A stretch of DNA of 64,000 bases from the NCBI GenBank assembly GCA_963580455.1, contig OY756958.1, positions 29,834,501 through 29,898,500 of the forward strand, written 5' to 3'. A program made the position numbers and the translations under genes. Of this stretch, positions 24,242 through 37,427 are shown piece by piece. Positions within the stretch are counted from its first letter, which is position 1, and each line of letters begins with the position of its first letter. The notes beneath the pieces are model-generated. The model did no database searches and was not told the DNA's origin. It saw only the letters and a list, made by a program, of their open reading frames with translations. The stretch comes from Euonymus europaeus (lineage: Eukaryota > Streptophyta > Magnoliopsida > Celastrales > Celastraceae).

Positions 24242-27200
24242 ATGTTCTGCTGCTATTTAATATGCAGACACAAAAGTCCATTTGTGGTCAAATAAACTTT
24301 CCATTGGGCACAGGTTGTGGCATGGGAATGCAGACCTCACAAATAAATTATATCAGGACCTGACATATCTCAGGTGACTAAATCTATTTTTATGGTATTG
24401 GTAGAGTCCACGGGAAGTTTTGCCAGTAATGATTCCAGTTGCTTGAATTTAAGATTTACTGAAAGTTATTAGTGGAGCGATGAAGGAATGGACATGCTTG
24501 TAGGCTGTAGCCTTATATGATTCAAGGTACTTGAACAAAGAAACAACAAAAACAAGGACGTTTTTTTTTGTGAATGCTAAAGGAATTTTATGGATGGCTA
24601 TAAGAAAGGTTTGCTTTGGCTATGGCAGTGAGTAGGAACTTGATTATATCATTTGAGATTTTTTTCCTTCTTTCTAAACGAGGACAGGTGCAAAATTGAA
24701 AAAAGATTATGTTTATTTAGGATGCATCCAGTTTTGTGTGTGTCAAATATAGTTTAGTGTTACAATTTGAAGAAATTTTGACTTGAGAGAGAACAGCCCT
24801 TTATAGCAACCCTTTGCACCCGTGTCGCTATATAAATATTAAAAAATACAATCGCAAGCTATAACTACCTGATGGAATTAACAGAACACTTAACAAATCT
24901 GCGACTCTCGCGAGAACGCAAATTGTAGTCGAGGTTGCCTCTCAGTTGCTGGGAGAAATCTTCTCTATTTTCTTTATCAAAATAGTCATACCCTGCTACA
25001 GTTCACACAACAATACATAAAGCCCCAAACACCAAGACAAAAACAGCCAGCTCACCCACAGCCAGCTCACCCTTACAATATCCAAAATAATACATTAAAA
25101 TAAATAAACCACAGCTTAATAATAGTAACGATAAAATACTACTTTATTCAATCATATATGCCTCACACACCTCTTTTCTGCCTAATAGTTGTGAAAATTA
25201 ACATTTGTATGTGCTTTTATTTGCAGAGAATTCTGGAATGAGACCTCTGATTTTGAACATTCCCCCCTCTCAACCTATGCACGTTTAACCACTTTCAAGC
25301 AAGGTATATATGTACTCATGTAATCCATCTGGTTGGAAAGATTAGTTTTATTATAATTTATGACTCGCTTTGCTAATTTGTAATTGGTAAGGTATTAGTA
25401 CAAGAATAGTTTCTCCTGCGGCAAGTTAGCCAAAGCTAGAAATGATCATCGTCATGCCACATCTGGAGCTGCTCATCAAGCACCTAAATCGGAAGTCAGG
25501 GTATTTTTAAAATTATTTAATTAGCCATACCTTCATGAACATATATAAAATAAAATCAACTGCTCTTCCTGCCTCTCTGAATCGTTTGGTTCTTTTTATG
25601 AATGGCACCGAAAAGGTCCTACGTCAAGTTCAAAACATGAAGAACCAAAAATACCAAATCCTAAGGTCACTACATTGGGTACTCTTAAATCTTTAATTTA
25701 GACAAGTTTTTTTCATATATTTTTATTGGGCTTTAGTATCCCAGCAAAGTAAATTTGCTGGGATTAGAGTCTTTGTTTTTTATGGTAAGGTTTTTCATGT
25801 TTTGGAGGTAGATGTATGTTTCTGGCAAAAAAAACTCATATACCTGGTTCCAAGCTTTGGCTGACCGTAAGCATCTCGAACGCGATTGCGTTTGTCGACT
25901 ATAGAGCAGCTGCTTTTGCATTTCACCAGAGTTCTCTTTCCTTTTCAAGCTTGAGAAATTGCTTCATACAAACCGAGCCTAACAACTTCTTTATTCGTTC
26001 AACAGATACTATCATTCGTCCACAACTAAATTGAATTGTATGTTCTTCTTCTTGCAATGGTCATCTTCCTTTGGTACTTCTCACTTACTTTCTACCATTT
26101 TTTATATCAATTATTCAAAACTGTCAATTTCACCGCCATATGCCAAGGAGAAGGAGGTAATGATTTTAATTACGCTTTATGATGGCTTAGTATGGTTTGG
26201 ATTGCTTTATCATAGTAGTAATATTTGATAACTCACTTTATGGTTGATTCCATGCTTTGCCAATTTGTCTTAAACTGGTTTCAAATTTAATTGAATTGGA
26301 TGCTTTTTCTTGGATAGTTGTGTCTTTGTATTTTATTGTTTGAAGCTCTAATGTTGGTGATGTCTTTTCTTTTCTCTCTGTCAGTTTTTTTCCATGGGTT
26401 AGAGTTATCAACACTGCCCAAAGTTGTAAGTACTAATGGGAGCAATGACAGAGGCTTTGTTAGTGGTTGATTCCATGCTTTGCCATTTCGGGTTTCTCAT
26501 TAGTAAACGTCGATCTGGTCAAACTGTGGCGGAACAATTGGACAAGTAGCTCATTGTCGATTTCCATAAGCTGTGGAGTTCCAACATACATCCTCCCTTT
26601 TTAAGCTCCAAGGTAAGTGTTTTTCCCCCCTTTTTTTTAACTACCAGTTTTGGATTCTGTTCATTCTCTGCTGATTTTGTTTGTTGGCTTATACCCAGTT
26701 CGCTTATGTTATGTAAGGTGTTTCACAGGTGTTTTTCATGTTCATCTTTTGCCAACCTTTCTTATTGATTTTGTTAAGCACTTAGCTTGGTTATGTTGAA
26801 ACCTTCAGTGGCTTATAAAATTTTTCCCTGAATTGCTATCCAAATTTATCATATTGCAGATACTACTATTTCTCCCATGCTCAATCACCTTTTTTATTTT
26901 TATTTTTATTTTTATTTCTACCATTTTTCCCAGCTTACATGTGAGCTTACTGGAAGTTGTTCTATTTCAGTTCGAGCACTCCTACCATCGATTGCTTTTG
27001 TTACCTTTTCATCCTGTCCGTTCAGTAGATGCATGCACGACTTTTACTGTAAATGCTGTTCAATTCATGATGTTCTGTCTCACGCTCCATTCTTTCTCTC
27101 ATCTGCTGCACCTTCTCTCTCTCACGACCTTCTCTTCATTTCGTGTCTTATATCTCTCTCTCTCCAAAGATCGTTGATTGATCGCGTAACTGAAATCAGT

Positions 27201-27925
27201 CGGTCGTCTCTGACGGAAGTCTGTGTTAGCGCCCACTCTATTTTGCTTGCAGAACCAAAGAGGAAGAGCCATGGAAAAACCATCAAAGCTTCGTTCTTAG
27301 TCATGCTTGATTGTCTCTGGTGATAGGCGCTGGTGGAGGAGATTATGTGGAGATGGCTCCTGTTAGTTAGAGGCACGACCTGCACAATTTGGGGCGGATG
27401 AAGGTGACGACATATACATGATGGAGCCATGATAATTTTGGGTAGTGGGGCTTGGATTTAGGGGCCATTGGAGGTCCCCTCTGTCACTTTTTTTTTGTAT
27501 TTTGGTTGTCCTTCAGGTTTTTTTTTTGGTTTCTGGGCTTTATGATGGTAGTGTGTCATCTCATTTGGTCATTTTTTATTCAAGTTCAAATTTTCATATT
27601 TACATGTGAGATGAATCTTGACCGTAGAGTATTTTGGAATGAGGCAAAAAAAAAATGACCAACCTGATTAAGGAATAAGGCAAAACATTTGTGGCTTGGC
27701 TTGGTGCATTAATTTACTATAAGCAGGTTCTTGCCTCTATCTTTCCATCTGTTGATTAGATGTCTTATTTTTTTCCCCTGTATTAAATATCTTAATAGCT
27801 ATGTCAGTTATGAAAAAAAAATTTATTTAGCAGATTAGTTCTGTTGGTTCTTCTCATCTATAGCTGGTTGGTTCTTCACTTATTTTTCTCCTCTTTTTCT
27901 ATCTCAAGAAAGCTATGTCAGTTAT

Positions 27926-27926
27926 G

Positions 27927-27957
<31 letters not shown>
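27926..27957. repeat. Trinucleotide microsatellite (TAA/ATA)n
   Basis: About ten uninterrupted units of a TAA-type repeat follow a duplicated phrase (agctatgtcagttatga, seen also at about 27797-27813). It lies within the proposed Helitron. Confidence 0.9.
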
Positions 27958-27959
<2 letters not shown>

Positions 27960-28010
27960 TTGTAGAACAGTCCTGTTGGTTATTCTCATATGTGGTCACT
28001 AAATTGGGTT

Positions 28011-28095
28011 ATACCTATGACAATCTGTGTGACCTTGGCAGCATCAATGGCTGCAATGCTGGGTTCAACAGCTATAACTGCTTTCCAAATAGTCT
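28011..28095 (+). pseudogene. Probable MATE-type transporter exon fragment
   Basis: The frame reads IPMTICVTLAASMAA followed by MLGSTAITAFQI. This resembles the segment (A)VTFCVTLAASLAARxGxxxMAAFQI of FRD3/DTX-type MATE (multidrug and toxic compound extrusion) membrane transporters. After FQI the similarity stops, so only part of one exon seems present. It lies 570 bases before the Helitron 3' end and is probably captured sequence. The assignment rests on one short motif from memory. Confidence 0.45.
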
Positions 28096-28710
28096 TTGCT
28101 CACTTTCTCCTCTTTGCAAAACACCCTCTTGGACATAATGGTGATATAATGAGGTTTCCTTTATGGTCATTTTGACAGTTGTCATGGGCTTAGAAATATC
28201 ATTCCTTATGAAGGACTACTGATTATTTGTAGTTAATTACAGCTGTTATTGAATTTAGTATATTACTAAGGCATGTGTAGAGTTTTGAAAGAGTTACTAC
28301 TGAAACGGTATTTTAATAAGGTACTTTTCTTTTCAAGTTGATCCCACCAATTTGCTTATGGGTATTGGATCAGTTGCATAATTGTTTTATATATATGTCA
28401 TTTATATCTTTTACAAGGACAATCTTGAAAGTGTGAACTCTTGGAAAATTTATGATTTAGAACTCTCACATTTAAAAATCAAGCCAAATTTTGTGGTTAA
28501 TAAGTGCTACATGTAGTGTGGATGTATTACGATACTTCGTTTTGGAATATTTAACAACACCGTAAAATATCAAATGTATAATCCCTTTATCCATTATGTT
28601 GACTAAAATAGATTGTCGTCCTAATCTTATACTGACCCGGGACAACGCCCGGGTTTCTACCTAGTTTTTTTTAAACTTGACCAAGCGACCAACCCCCAAT
28701 CCATGTATGT

Positions 28711-28973
28711 AGCAATAGCCGTGATAGCCCCCAGGGCATATGGCTCAGCGGCACCCAATGGGGTCTTCGGTTTGGTTAGTACGGTGGAGTCCCGAGTTCG
28801 AAGCGTGCCTTTGGCGCAGTTTCGGTCATTCTTGGTTGATTTATCGGAACACACCCAGCGGTCCCTGTCGTTGTGTCGCATAATCTGCGACTTACATTCT
28901 ACCGGCATCCCGAGGGCACGGGTCGATAGACAGGCCCTTTGGTCCTGCCCCAACCAAAGCAATAGCCGTGATA
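28711..28973 (+). mobile_element. tRNA-derived SINE with perfect 16-bp target duplication
   Basis: The direct repeats agcaatagccgtgata at 28711-28726 and 28958-28973 are identical and flank a 231-bp body. The body starts with a box-A-like tggctcagcggc (about 28740) and has a box-B-like gagttcgaagc (about 28794), so it is tRNA-related and transcribed on the plus strand. It ends in cctgccccaacca with no poly-A or poly-T tail, which is unusual. It lies 46 bp after the proposed Helitron end and about 390 bp before the RHD3 start codon. Confidence 0.85.
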
Positions 28974-29361
28974 ATATACACTACCTCGGGTCTTACGATA
29001 ACAAAAATGATTACAATCATTAAGAAATAAAAGAAAATCAGAATAATCTTCACGCAATTCGAAAACACATCCCAGCTAATTTGACTACGCTGTACGCTGG
29101 ACCTGATAGAGCAAAGAAGAAGACACGAACTACTCCTCTTCTTCTTCGCCTTTCCTTCGTCCTCACTCTACGGGTTTATTCTCTTCCTTTCTTGCTGTCT
29201 ACCGTCGCATAAAAACATCTACTGTCACTGGGTATTGCCGGTACTTTCACAAACCCGAACATTCACTTCTTTACAGTCAAACATCAGTAGTTATCGTTTC
29301 ACTGTAACCAGATTGAATTCTCTGGTTGCAGAAACCCTAGCTTGTTTGTTTGCTTTTAAAT
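28974..29361 (+). promoter_or_regulatory. RHD3 promoter / 5' leader region
   Basis: This 388-bp stretch between the SINE and the RHD3 ATG (29362) must hold the proximal promoter and 5' UTR. It contains a CT-rich leader-like stretch (ctcctcttcttcttcgcc, about 29134). No sharp TATA box is evident. The SINE and Helitron insertions lie just upstream, so any distal promoter would be rewired by them. Confidence 0.4.
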
Positions 29362-32300
29362 ATGGATAAAACAATGGCGGAGGGCTGCCCGACGCAGCTT
29401 ATCGACGGCAACGGACACTTCAATGTGGAGGGCCTCGAAAATTTTGCGGGTACTACCGGCTTCATCAACTGTGGTCTCTCCTATGCCGTCGTCGCCGTCA
29501 TGGGTCCTCAGAGTAGCGGTAGTTTTTTTACCACTCGAACTTGATGCTCGTCCATTGTTTGAAATAGACTTGGAGCACTTTGAAGTTTCGATCTTCATGT
29601 GCATTCTTTACGAGCTGTTTTTCTTACGCTTTTCGTTATTTGCTTAAGCCTGAGTTGATTTTGCCTGTTGATGGAGGTGCTTTAGGTTGCTTATTTAAGC
29701 AATCAATTTCTATTACGTAATGCTCTGTGTAAATGGACCTTTTCTTTTGCTCATTTATGTTCAGGAAAAAGCACGTTATTGAATCATCTCTTCCACACCA
29801 ATTTTATGGAGATGGATGCATACAGAGGAAGGTTAATTGTTTTAATGATTTTGTCCCTTCATGTTTATTTGTGTCTCTAAATGCTGCTTTTTCTACTTTC
29901 GTATTTACTTTTTATAGAGAAGACACAAAAATAATATTCAAAGTACATTGCAGGAGTCAAACAACAAAAGGAATTTGGATGGCAAAGTGTCTTGGGATTG
30001 AGCCATTCACAGTTGCCATGGATTTGGAGGGTACCGATGGGAGGGAAAGAGGCGAGGTAACAACTTTATATTGATACTTAATTTTCTTCAGCTTCGAAAA
30101 AGAAATTATAAGTCAAAAATGTAGGCCCGGTTTTGCTAAGGAGGAGTATAGTTTAGCGCTTAATACTTGTGCTCTTTGATATGGTTATGGTTGCCATTTT
30201 GCAATACTTTCATTAGTTGCATTGAAGTTTTAGGTTATTGTGTCTGCATGTGTATTTTTCCCAGTTGTTGCTTGCTTGTGCATGTGCATTCAGGATTTTG
30301 GCTTGAAAAAAGACAGCTGAAAGGTGCGTGGATACTGGATAGTCATTTTTGGCACTAATTCGTGTTTTTCCCTGGAAATTTAACCACCAATTCACTTTTT
30401 CAATTTCAGGAAGACACTGCATTTGAAAAACAAAGTGCGCTATTTGCTTTGGCAGTTGCTGACATTGTACTTATAAACATGTGAGTTTTTCTTTAAATTT
30501 TCCAATATTTCCTTTAGTTGACGAACATGGTAATTCTTGCACCTGGTTGGACGTAAGGGTGGCTTGTCCCTTGCTCCGGATGGCAGATCACTATATTTGG
30601 TTCAATTATGAACTCCTGAACCTGGTTTGAGATTTATCTAAGTTGAATATATAGCATCCTTCCATAAAATTACCATGCTGGGGTACAGTCAGGTCTGTGC
30701 TGAAGTACATTACTCCATGTTGTTGAAAGGATGTGTAATTATTTCACATAATTTGTGAAGCTCAATGCCTGTACATTTTGCAACAGTAATATATGTGACT
30801 AGAGAAGGTTGGCTAGGTGGCCTTGGCCAAAGGCAGGGAAATAATTGATTGGGAATTCTGCATCTGTGTATGTGGCAGGCTTCATGATGATATGACATGG
30901 CAATGGTTGGTCAATTTATCTTCTTCATGCAATTTTTATGGCAAATAAATAATATGACCTGACAGTGTTAGAGTACAGCAAACTTTTCCCTTTATATAGT
31001 TTCCATGCGCTAAATATCTGAGAAATGAGATCCTCTGGATCGTCTTGGATGTTTTTTTTGTCACTTAGTTCGATACAACTGAAAAGCGCGACTGATATGG
31101 TTTTCCTGCCCTTTTCCTTATTGAATCAAATGTTCTTTGTTTAGTTTTATGGTGCATCTTGAACGATCTGGATGCTGTCAGATCAATGAGGCTTTACTTG
31201 ATGATCTATTCATCCTCTTAAGAAAGAATGTGGTTAAATGAAGCTAAAAGTGGTCTTAACATGCTTCTCTATTGCTAGTGCCTTGGAATCGGTTCAAGTT
31301 CAGATTTTAAATAGATTTTTGAATATCATGCACAGGTGGTGCCACGATATTGGTCGGGAACAGGCTGCCAATAAGCCTCTTTTAAAAACCGTTTTTCAGG
31401 TACCATTATTGCTTGTATTTTCCCAATATCTCTCTGTTATTTCATTGTACATGATGCATTACTTTATATTCCATATGTAGGTTATGATGCGCTTGTTTAG
31501 CCCACATAAAACAACGCTGTTGTTTGTTATACGTGATAAAACAAAGGTCTGGACTCCGGACTTCCCTCATTAGGTTTATTATAAGAGGCTTTTTACTGTC
31601 ATTTCAACCTTGTATTGCAGTTTCTTCCATTTTAAATCTGTCTTGTTTTTTTTTAAACCACGCAGACCCCATTAGAGTATTTGGAGCCAATTCTAAGAGA
31701 AGATATTCAAAAGGTACTTTCTTTACACATTTTATCATAAGTTGGTTTTACCTTATCAATTTTTTCTCTTTAATTATCGTCATTTCTGCAGATATGGGAT
31801 GCAGTTCCCAAGCCCCAACTTCACAAAAATACTCCTCTGAGAGAATTTTTCAATGTAATAAATATTCTATCCTACTCTCTACTTTTCTTTTTAAAAATTT
31901 CTTGGAATCTTTATGCACTACTGGTGTAATCCTAGCTGTAACTACACTTCAGCCATAGCTTCATTGATGGTTGGAGATGCTCTTAGGGGCTCAGGCATCT
32001 GCATATTTCACATTATTCCACCTCTCCTTAATTTAGTGTTTTTGGAGGTGCATCTTTGTGGTGCTTTACAGTTTCAAGCTTCTGTTTTGATGTCTGATCT
32101 TGGACATGAAGGTGGAGGTCGTTGCTTTGTCTAGCTATGAAGAGAAGGAGATGCTGTTTAAAGAGCAGGTAGGCCCTTTTGAGAAAGTAGCAACTTATAA
32201 AACCTCATAATTTTCATTATTATCCTGGTTTTATCGCACTGAGATTGTTGTAGAATGCGTCTATTAGAATACCTTTGTGTCTGACAAGATCGTGGTTCAT

Positions 32301-35300
32301 CCAGCTTATTGGACTTCAAAATTCCTGATGGATCATAAGTTCATAACATTGACACTGATTTTTATCAATCCTTAATGCCATATTGCCAAGTGTTTATGAT
32401 AAGTATTTACTCGTGTGACTCCTTTCACAGGTTGCGGAACTGAGGCAAAGATTTTTTCATTCTACATCTTCAGGAGGACTCGCTGGTGATAGACAAGGTG
32501 TTATACCTGCTTCAGGATTTTCTTTTAGCACACAACAAATTTGGAAAGTTATAAAAGAGAACAAGGACCTGGATCTTCCTGCACACAAGGTTAATCATAT
32601 GTTCTGCATGTAAAGCGAGAATTGTTTGGCTTTTCAAACTAAATGTAAATTTCCCATTTTCTTTTATCAGGTGATGGTTGCAACTGTTCGTTGCGAAGAA
32701 ATTGCTAATGACAAGCTCAGACGCCTGGCCTCTAATGAGGTACTTCTTTTGGTTCTATCTTTTTCTTGGGAAAATGTATATGGTTAAAAAATTTATGGTC
32801 AGGTGTTGCTAAGTAAACTTCTACAATTAGGCTTGGTTGTCAATGGAGGAAGCTGTACAAGCTGGGCCGGTATCTGATTTTGGGAAACAGCTCAGTTCAA
32901 TCTTAGAAACCTATGTTACAGAGTAAGTTCACTTTTACAGATTTTAGTTGATGCTCTGATCTAAATGGTCATAAGTTCTCTCTTTTTTTGTCTGGTGCAT
33001 TTTGCATTTTATGGTAAGTCAAACTTCTATTATTCTGTAGTGACAGAGTTTAACTTGATCTTGAAAAGTTCAATTACGTTATATCTGCTTTAAGTTGCAA
33101 AATTCCATATCTTCTCATTTGAGAAATATTGAAGTGATAATCTTCACTGCTTGCATCTCTCATGTTTTAGCAAAATCCAACAGTCCAAGTGCTTAGTTCC
33201 TGCTATAACTTTCCTAATGATTGTTTACATTTTTAGATGAATAACCTCTAATTTTTTTACCTGGAGTCTAGGGGTATACTATTTGTCAATCTTGATTGTG
33301 AATTTTTATGATGTCATTCATTAAAGTAAAAATCATTTTTCACAGATATGACAAGGAGGCAATATACTTTGATGAAGGTGTACGAAATGCAAAACGGCAG
33401 CATTTGATAGCTAAAGCACTGGATGTAAGGCTTACTGATCATATCATTGTGATATTCGATTGTATTATAAGACTTAAGTGTGTGTATTGTAATTTTTTTA
33501 GTCTTGATGTGGTTGCGTTGGTGGTGTAGCATGGCAATTGATATGGAATATTGGAATTCATGTTATTGCTTCGATTTTTTTCTTGCTTGTATGTGTGTGT
33601 GAAAAACGAAAAGACTCCTAATTTGAGCATTGTACTAATAAACCTAATCAAAATACATCTTTACTGAGACTTATGCTGCCGAAGTATTAAACGGCAGCAT
33701 TTGATATCAAAAGCACTAGATGTATGGCTTCCAGATCGTATCATTGTGATGTTAGCTTTTATTCTAAGACTTATGTGCATAGATTGTTATGTTTTTATTC
33801 ATGATGCAGTTGCGTGTGTGGTTTAGCGGGGCTAATTGATATAGCATTCATGTGCTTTCTTCCTGTCTTTTTTGCCGGTGAACGCGGCTGCTTTGTGTGT
33901 GTGTGTGGGAGAGAAGGAAAGATGCCTCCTAATTCGAGCATTGTCCTCATCAAAAATGTGTCTTTACTGTAATTTATATGCTTGTTAAGAGAGTAGCAAT
34001 CAAGTATTCAAATTCAAGTCATCGTAAGTTACTGCGAGCAATAAAATGAATTGTTTTGCTACATGTTTAAGTTCCACCCACTAGCCTGTCTATTAATTGA
34101 TCGAATTGACCTGTTGGTTACTGTGCAGTTTATGTATCCTGCTTATACTACCATATTGGGACATATGCGTTCCAGAGGATTCGAAAATTTTGAGACTAGA
34201 CTGGAACAGTTACTGAACAATGGAGAAGGATTTGCTGCTTCTGTTCGTAGCTGTAGGCAGTCTTGTATGCTTGAATTTGACCAGGGATGCACAGGTATAC
34301 TAAGTATTAATCTATGTGCTTATGTCTTCTTGATTCTTTTATCTTGCACTTGAGATAAAACATTTGTTGCTCTCACCTTCTTTTGTTATAAAAGTGTTGC
34401 TTTATTAAATCAGTTAATGCCTGTAGACAATACTTCTGCTGACAATTGCCACTGGTTTCATTAATGTCAGTCCGATGTGATTTAGTGTACAAGCTTTTGA
34501 ATGCATTTGCCAATAGAAAGCTTTTGCTGACAGAGCATATCCAGTGTCACAGGCTCAAAGCTATGTTAATGAATCATTGAATCTTCTTTGAGATTTGCCC
34601 ATGGGATATAAAACCTGTCCTCTTCTAGACTGCAAAAGTATTAAAATGCTCTTGCTGCTTAAGAGAGATGCTCACTTCCAGTCACCAAGCTCCTTGAGGT
34701 ATTTGTGTGAGTTAGAGAGAGAAAAATCTGCAACAGTGTGTACAAAAGGAAAAAGAAAGAAGGTTTCCTGAGCTTGCCCCCTGGGTTGAGGGGCAGTTCT
34801 TGCTCCCTTTTGTTCCACTTGTTTCTGTGACATACTGGGGCACTTCTGTAATGTTTTGTGTTGTTATCGTTGAAATTGAAAAATTGCCTCCTCACTGTAA
34901 TGTGATGAAGAAAATAATATATGCACCTGGAATTTGGATTCTATCATTTGCCAGTGACTGCCAGTAGTTAGAGTTTATTCCTCGGGTGGTCCAATGGGGC
35001 CCCTACCCTGGGGATATTCCACTTTTGAGGAGAAAATACAAGTGATTGATATTTTTGGAAAGTGGAGGTTTCTTTATTGTCTGTTATAACATTGAGAAAT
35101 TAGTGATGGCAAACATTGATGGAGTGCAAGTGGCCCTTCACAGGATGTAATCTGCTATATTACATGATCACATTCCAAAATAATTTTTTTGTTTGACTAT
35201 GTTTTGTGCTCCAAGCATAGTCGCACGCACTCTGTGATAAGTAATGGAAAAACTACGATTGCTTTCAAAAATTATGAAAACTATGCCAACATATTAAATC

Positions 35301-37427
35301 ACTTGCTATAGACCCGATCCTTACATTTATTTGATACACTTGAATTTGTACATAGTTAAAAGTTAAAAATGTCGTGTCTAGTAATATACTTGCCTAAAAA
35401 GGGACCGTACATTACTCACAGATGCTTCCGTACAACAAGCCTCTTGGGATGCTTCAATGGTTCGGGAAAAACTTATTCGTGACATTGATGCACAAGCTTC
35501 TTCCATGTGCAGTGCAAAGTTGTCTGAAATCATAGCTAAACATGAGGTAAATTTTTTAGGTTGATTAACTATTATTGACTTTAATAAACTCTCTGTCTCT
35601 CTGAAGATAATTTCTTTAAAATCTCCATCCGTGTTTTGACAGCTAAATAACTTAATATTTGTATGATTCAGGAGCGGCTCTCTTCAGCTTTAACTGAACC
35701 TGTGGGATCACTACTTGAAGCTGGTGGGAGTGACACTTGGGCCTCAATTAGAAGGCTTCTTCATCGTGAAACTGAGGATGCTGTTTCAGTATTTTCAGCT
35801 TCTATAGTTGCTTTTGAGTTGGAACACTCTACAATTGATAGAATGATTCAGAATTTGAGGACCCATGCAAGAAATGTGGTGGAGAGAAAAGCCAGGGAAG
35901 AATCTGGGAATGTTCTGATCCACATGAAGGAGAGGTAGAGAACTGAGTTGTGGAATGTATTATTGATTTAGTTTTACCATCACCTTAGCAGGAAATTTCA
36001 TAAGTCGATCGCAATTGTTGATTAATTTCTGGAACATATATCAGGTTCTCAACAATTTTTAGTCATGACAACGATTCAATGCCAAGGCTTTGGACTGGAA
36101 ATGAAGACATTAGAGCAATTACGAGGAATGCACGCAGTGCGGTAGTTTGCAAAATCTTTTGATGAATTGAGTAACTGGATATTCTTACTGTATTATAATC
36201 TGAACTTCTATCGTTCTGTGATTGCAGTCTCTTAGACTTTTATCTGTTATGGCTGCCATACGTTTAGATGAGAGGTCGGACAAAATTGAGAATTTACTAT
36301 TTTCGTCGCTTATGGATGGATCTATGGCTGTTCAATCATCTCAAGATCGAAGCATGGGAACTCACATTGACCCCCTTGCCTCAAGCACGTGGGAGGAGGT
36401 ATATTGTTAATTTCTGTGTTTAAATCTCTATATTTCTTTTCCAATTGATTTCCCATTAACGAAAAAAATATGAACTAGGTTTCTCCGAGGGACACACTGC
36501 TTACGCCTGTACATTGCAAATCTTTGTGGAGGCAGTTTCAAACAGAGACCGAGTATACTGTCACCCAAGCTATTGCTGCACAGGTTTATCATTCATAGTT
36601 TCCTTGCTCTTATGGTGTAGCACTGTGTCCTTTCATTCTGAATTTTTCTGCTTGTTTTCTTCAGGAGGCTCATAGACGAAGTAACAATTGGTTACCTCCT
36701 CCATGGGCAATTGCGGCTATGGTCATCCTCGGCTTTAACGAATTTATGATGCTTTTAAAGTAATTGTTGCCTGTCTAGAATGTTACCTTTTTATGCGATT
36801 CACTATACGATTACCCTTATTTGTTTTGTTATTTCCCTGATCAATTACGTTATTTGTTGACTTTTGTGTGCTAATAAAACAGGAATCCTCTTTATCTCTT
36901 GGTTCTCTTTGTTGGGTATCTGCTTTCAAAAGCTTTATGGGTGCAGATGGACATTCCTGGAGAGTTTCGGAATGGCACTGTAAGGAAACTGAATTTTCTT
37001 TTCATATCAACTGTCTTTATTTGATGGGCATTGCTTGTGGCATTTTTTGACGCCATATGTTCTTTTAAATCATTGGAATAACTCAGTGTTTAATAAGGAA
37101 TTTGCCGATTTGGTTGTTGCTTCCTTTGAGCTATCTTCAGTTCTTCACTATTCTTGTTGACAGTGGCTTTGCATGATTTGTAAGCTTAAATGGTCAAGTC
37201 TCATTTTTTTCCCCCTTCAACTCCTGTGTTTGCAGTTGGCTGGACTGCTATCAATTTCGTCAAGGTTTCTCCCTGCAGTCATGAACCTTTTGAGGCGGCT
37301 TGCTGAAGAGGCTCAAGGTCAAGGACGTCCAACCAACGAAGTACCAACGGCACCACAGTCGGTGTTTTTTCAGAGTTTCAAGAGTCAATCTCGGCCCCAT
37401 ACAGTATCAAGTACAATCCCTGAGTAA
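29362..37427 (+). CDS. RHD3: ROOT HAIR DEFECTIVE 3 / SEY1 family dynamin-like GTPase, 22 exons, truncated tail
   Basis: Exons: 29362-29518, 29765-29831, 29954-30056, 30410-30480, 31336-31399, 31481-31546, 31666-31713, 31792-31854, 32112-32168, 32431-32589, 32671-32739, 32831-32922, 33346-33424, 34129-34294, 35422-35546, 35672-35934, 36045-36141, 36228-36398, 36479-36583, 36665-36759, 36883-36979 and 37236-37427. Total 2406 nt, 801 residues. It is the plant atlastin-like GTPase that fuses ER tubules. Motifs: P-loop GPQSSGKST (48-56), DLEGTDG (98-104), RD of VIRDKTK (172-173), a long helical domain, and two membrane segments forming a hairpin (about 688-705 and 708-725). The tail ends at SSTIPE with TAA (37425-37427). 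The same frame then continues with conserved tail sequence to 37592, so the stop looks premature. Gene order points to the RHD3-homolog-2 (At5g45160) lineage. Confidence 0.95.
33392..33985 (+). repeat. Tandem duplication of the exon 13 end plus intron (pseudo-exon in RHD3 intron 13)
   Basis: The segment starting in exon 13 (aaacggcagcatttgat, 33393) recurs 297 bases later (33690), with about 290 bp of diverged similarity. The second copy keeps the frame [10 protein letters not shown] and a donor-like gat|gtatgg, but has lost the upstream half of the exon. The final normal exon 14 follows at 34129. The copies differ at many positions, so the event is old. Confidence 0.8.

Larger units (their letters stand above)
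19263..28664 (+). mobile_element. Putative non-autonomous Helitron carrying captured gene fragments
   Basis: The 3' end has the Helitron signature. A 7-bp perfect stem (acccggg at 28635-28641, cccgggt at 28648-28654, 6-base loop) is followed six bases later by CTAG (28661-28664) and a T. The proposed 5' end is TC at 19263, preceded by A. It reads tcaagcctattatataaag, like plant Helitron 5' termini. That gives A|TC...CTAG|T, insertion between A and T without target duplication. The 9.4 kb between has no long ORF and no visible Rep/helicase domain, so the element would be non-autonomous. It contains three consecutive CDC6 exons with splice sites, a probable MATE fragment and another exon-like island, all on the plus strand, as expected from DNA-level gene capture. 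The 5' end is less certain than the 3' end. Confidence 0.65.

Noticed and set aside
26877..27323. 148-residue ORF within the Helitron
   Set aside because: It is a Ser/Leu/Phe-rich translation of CT-rich sequence. No family similarity was noticed.
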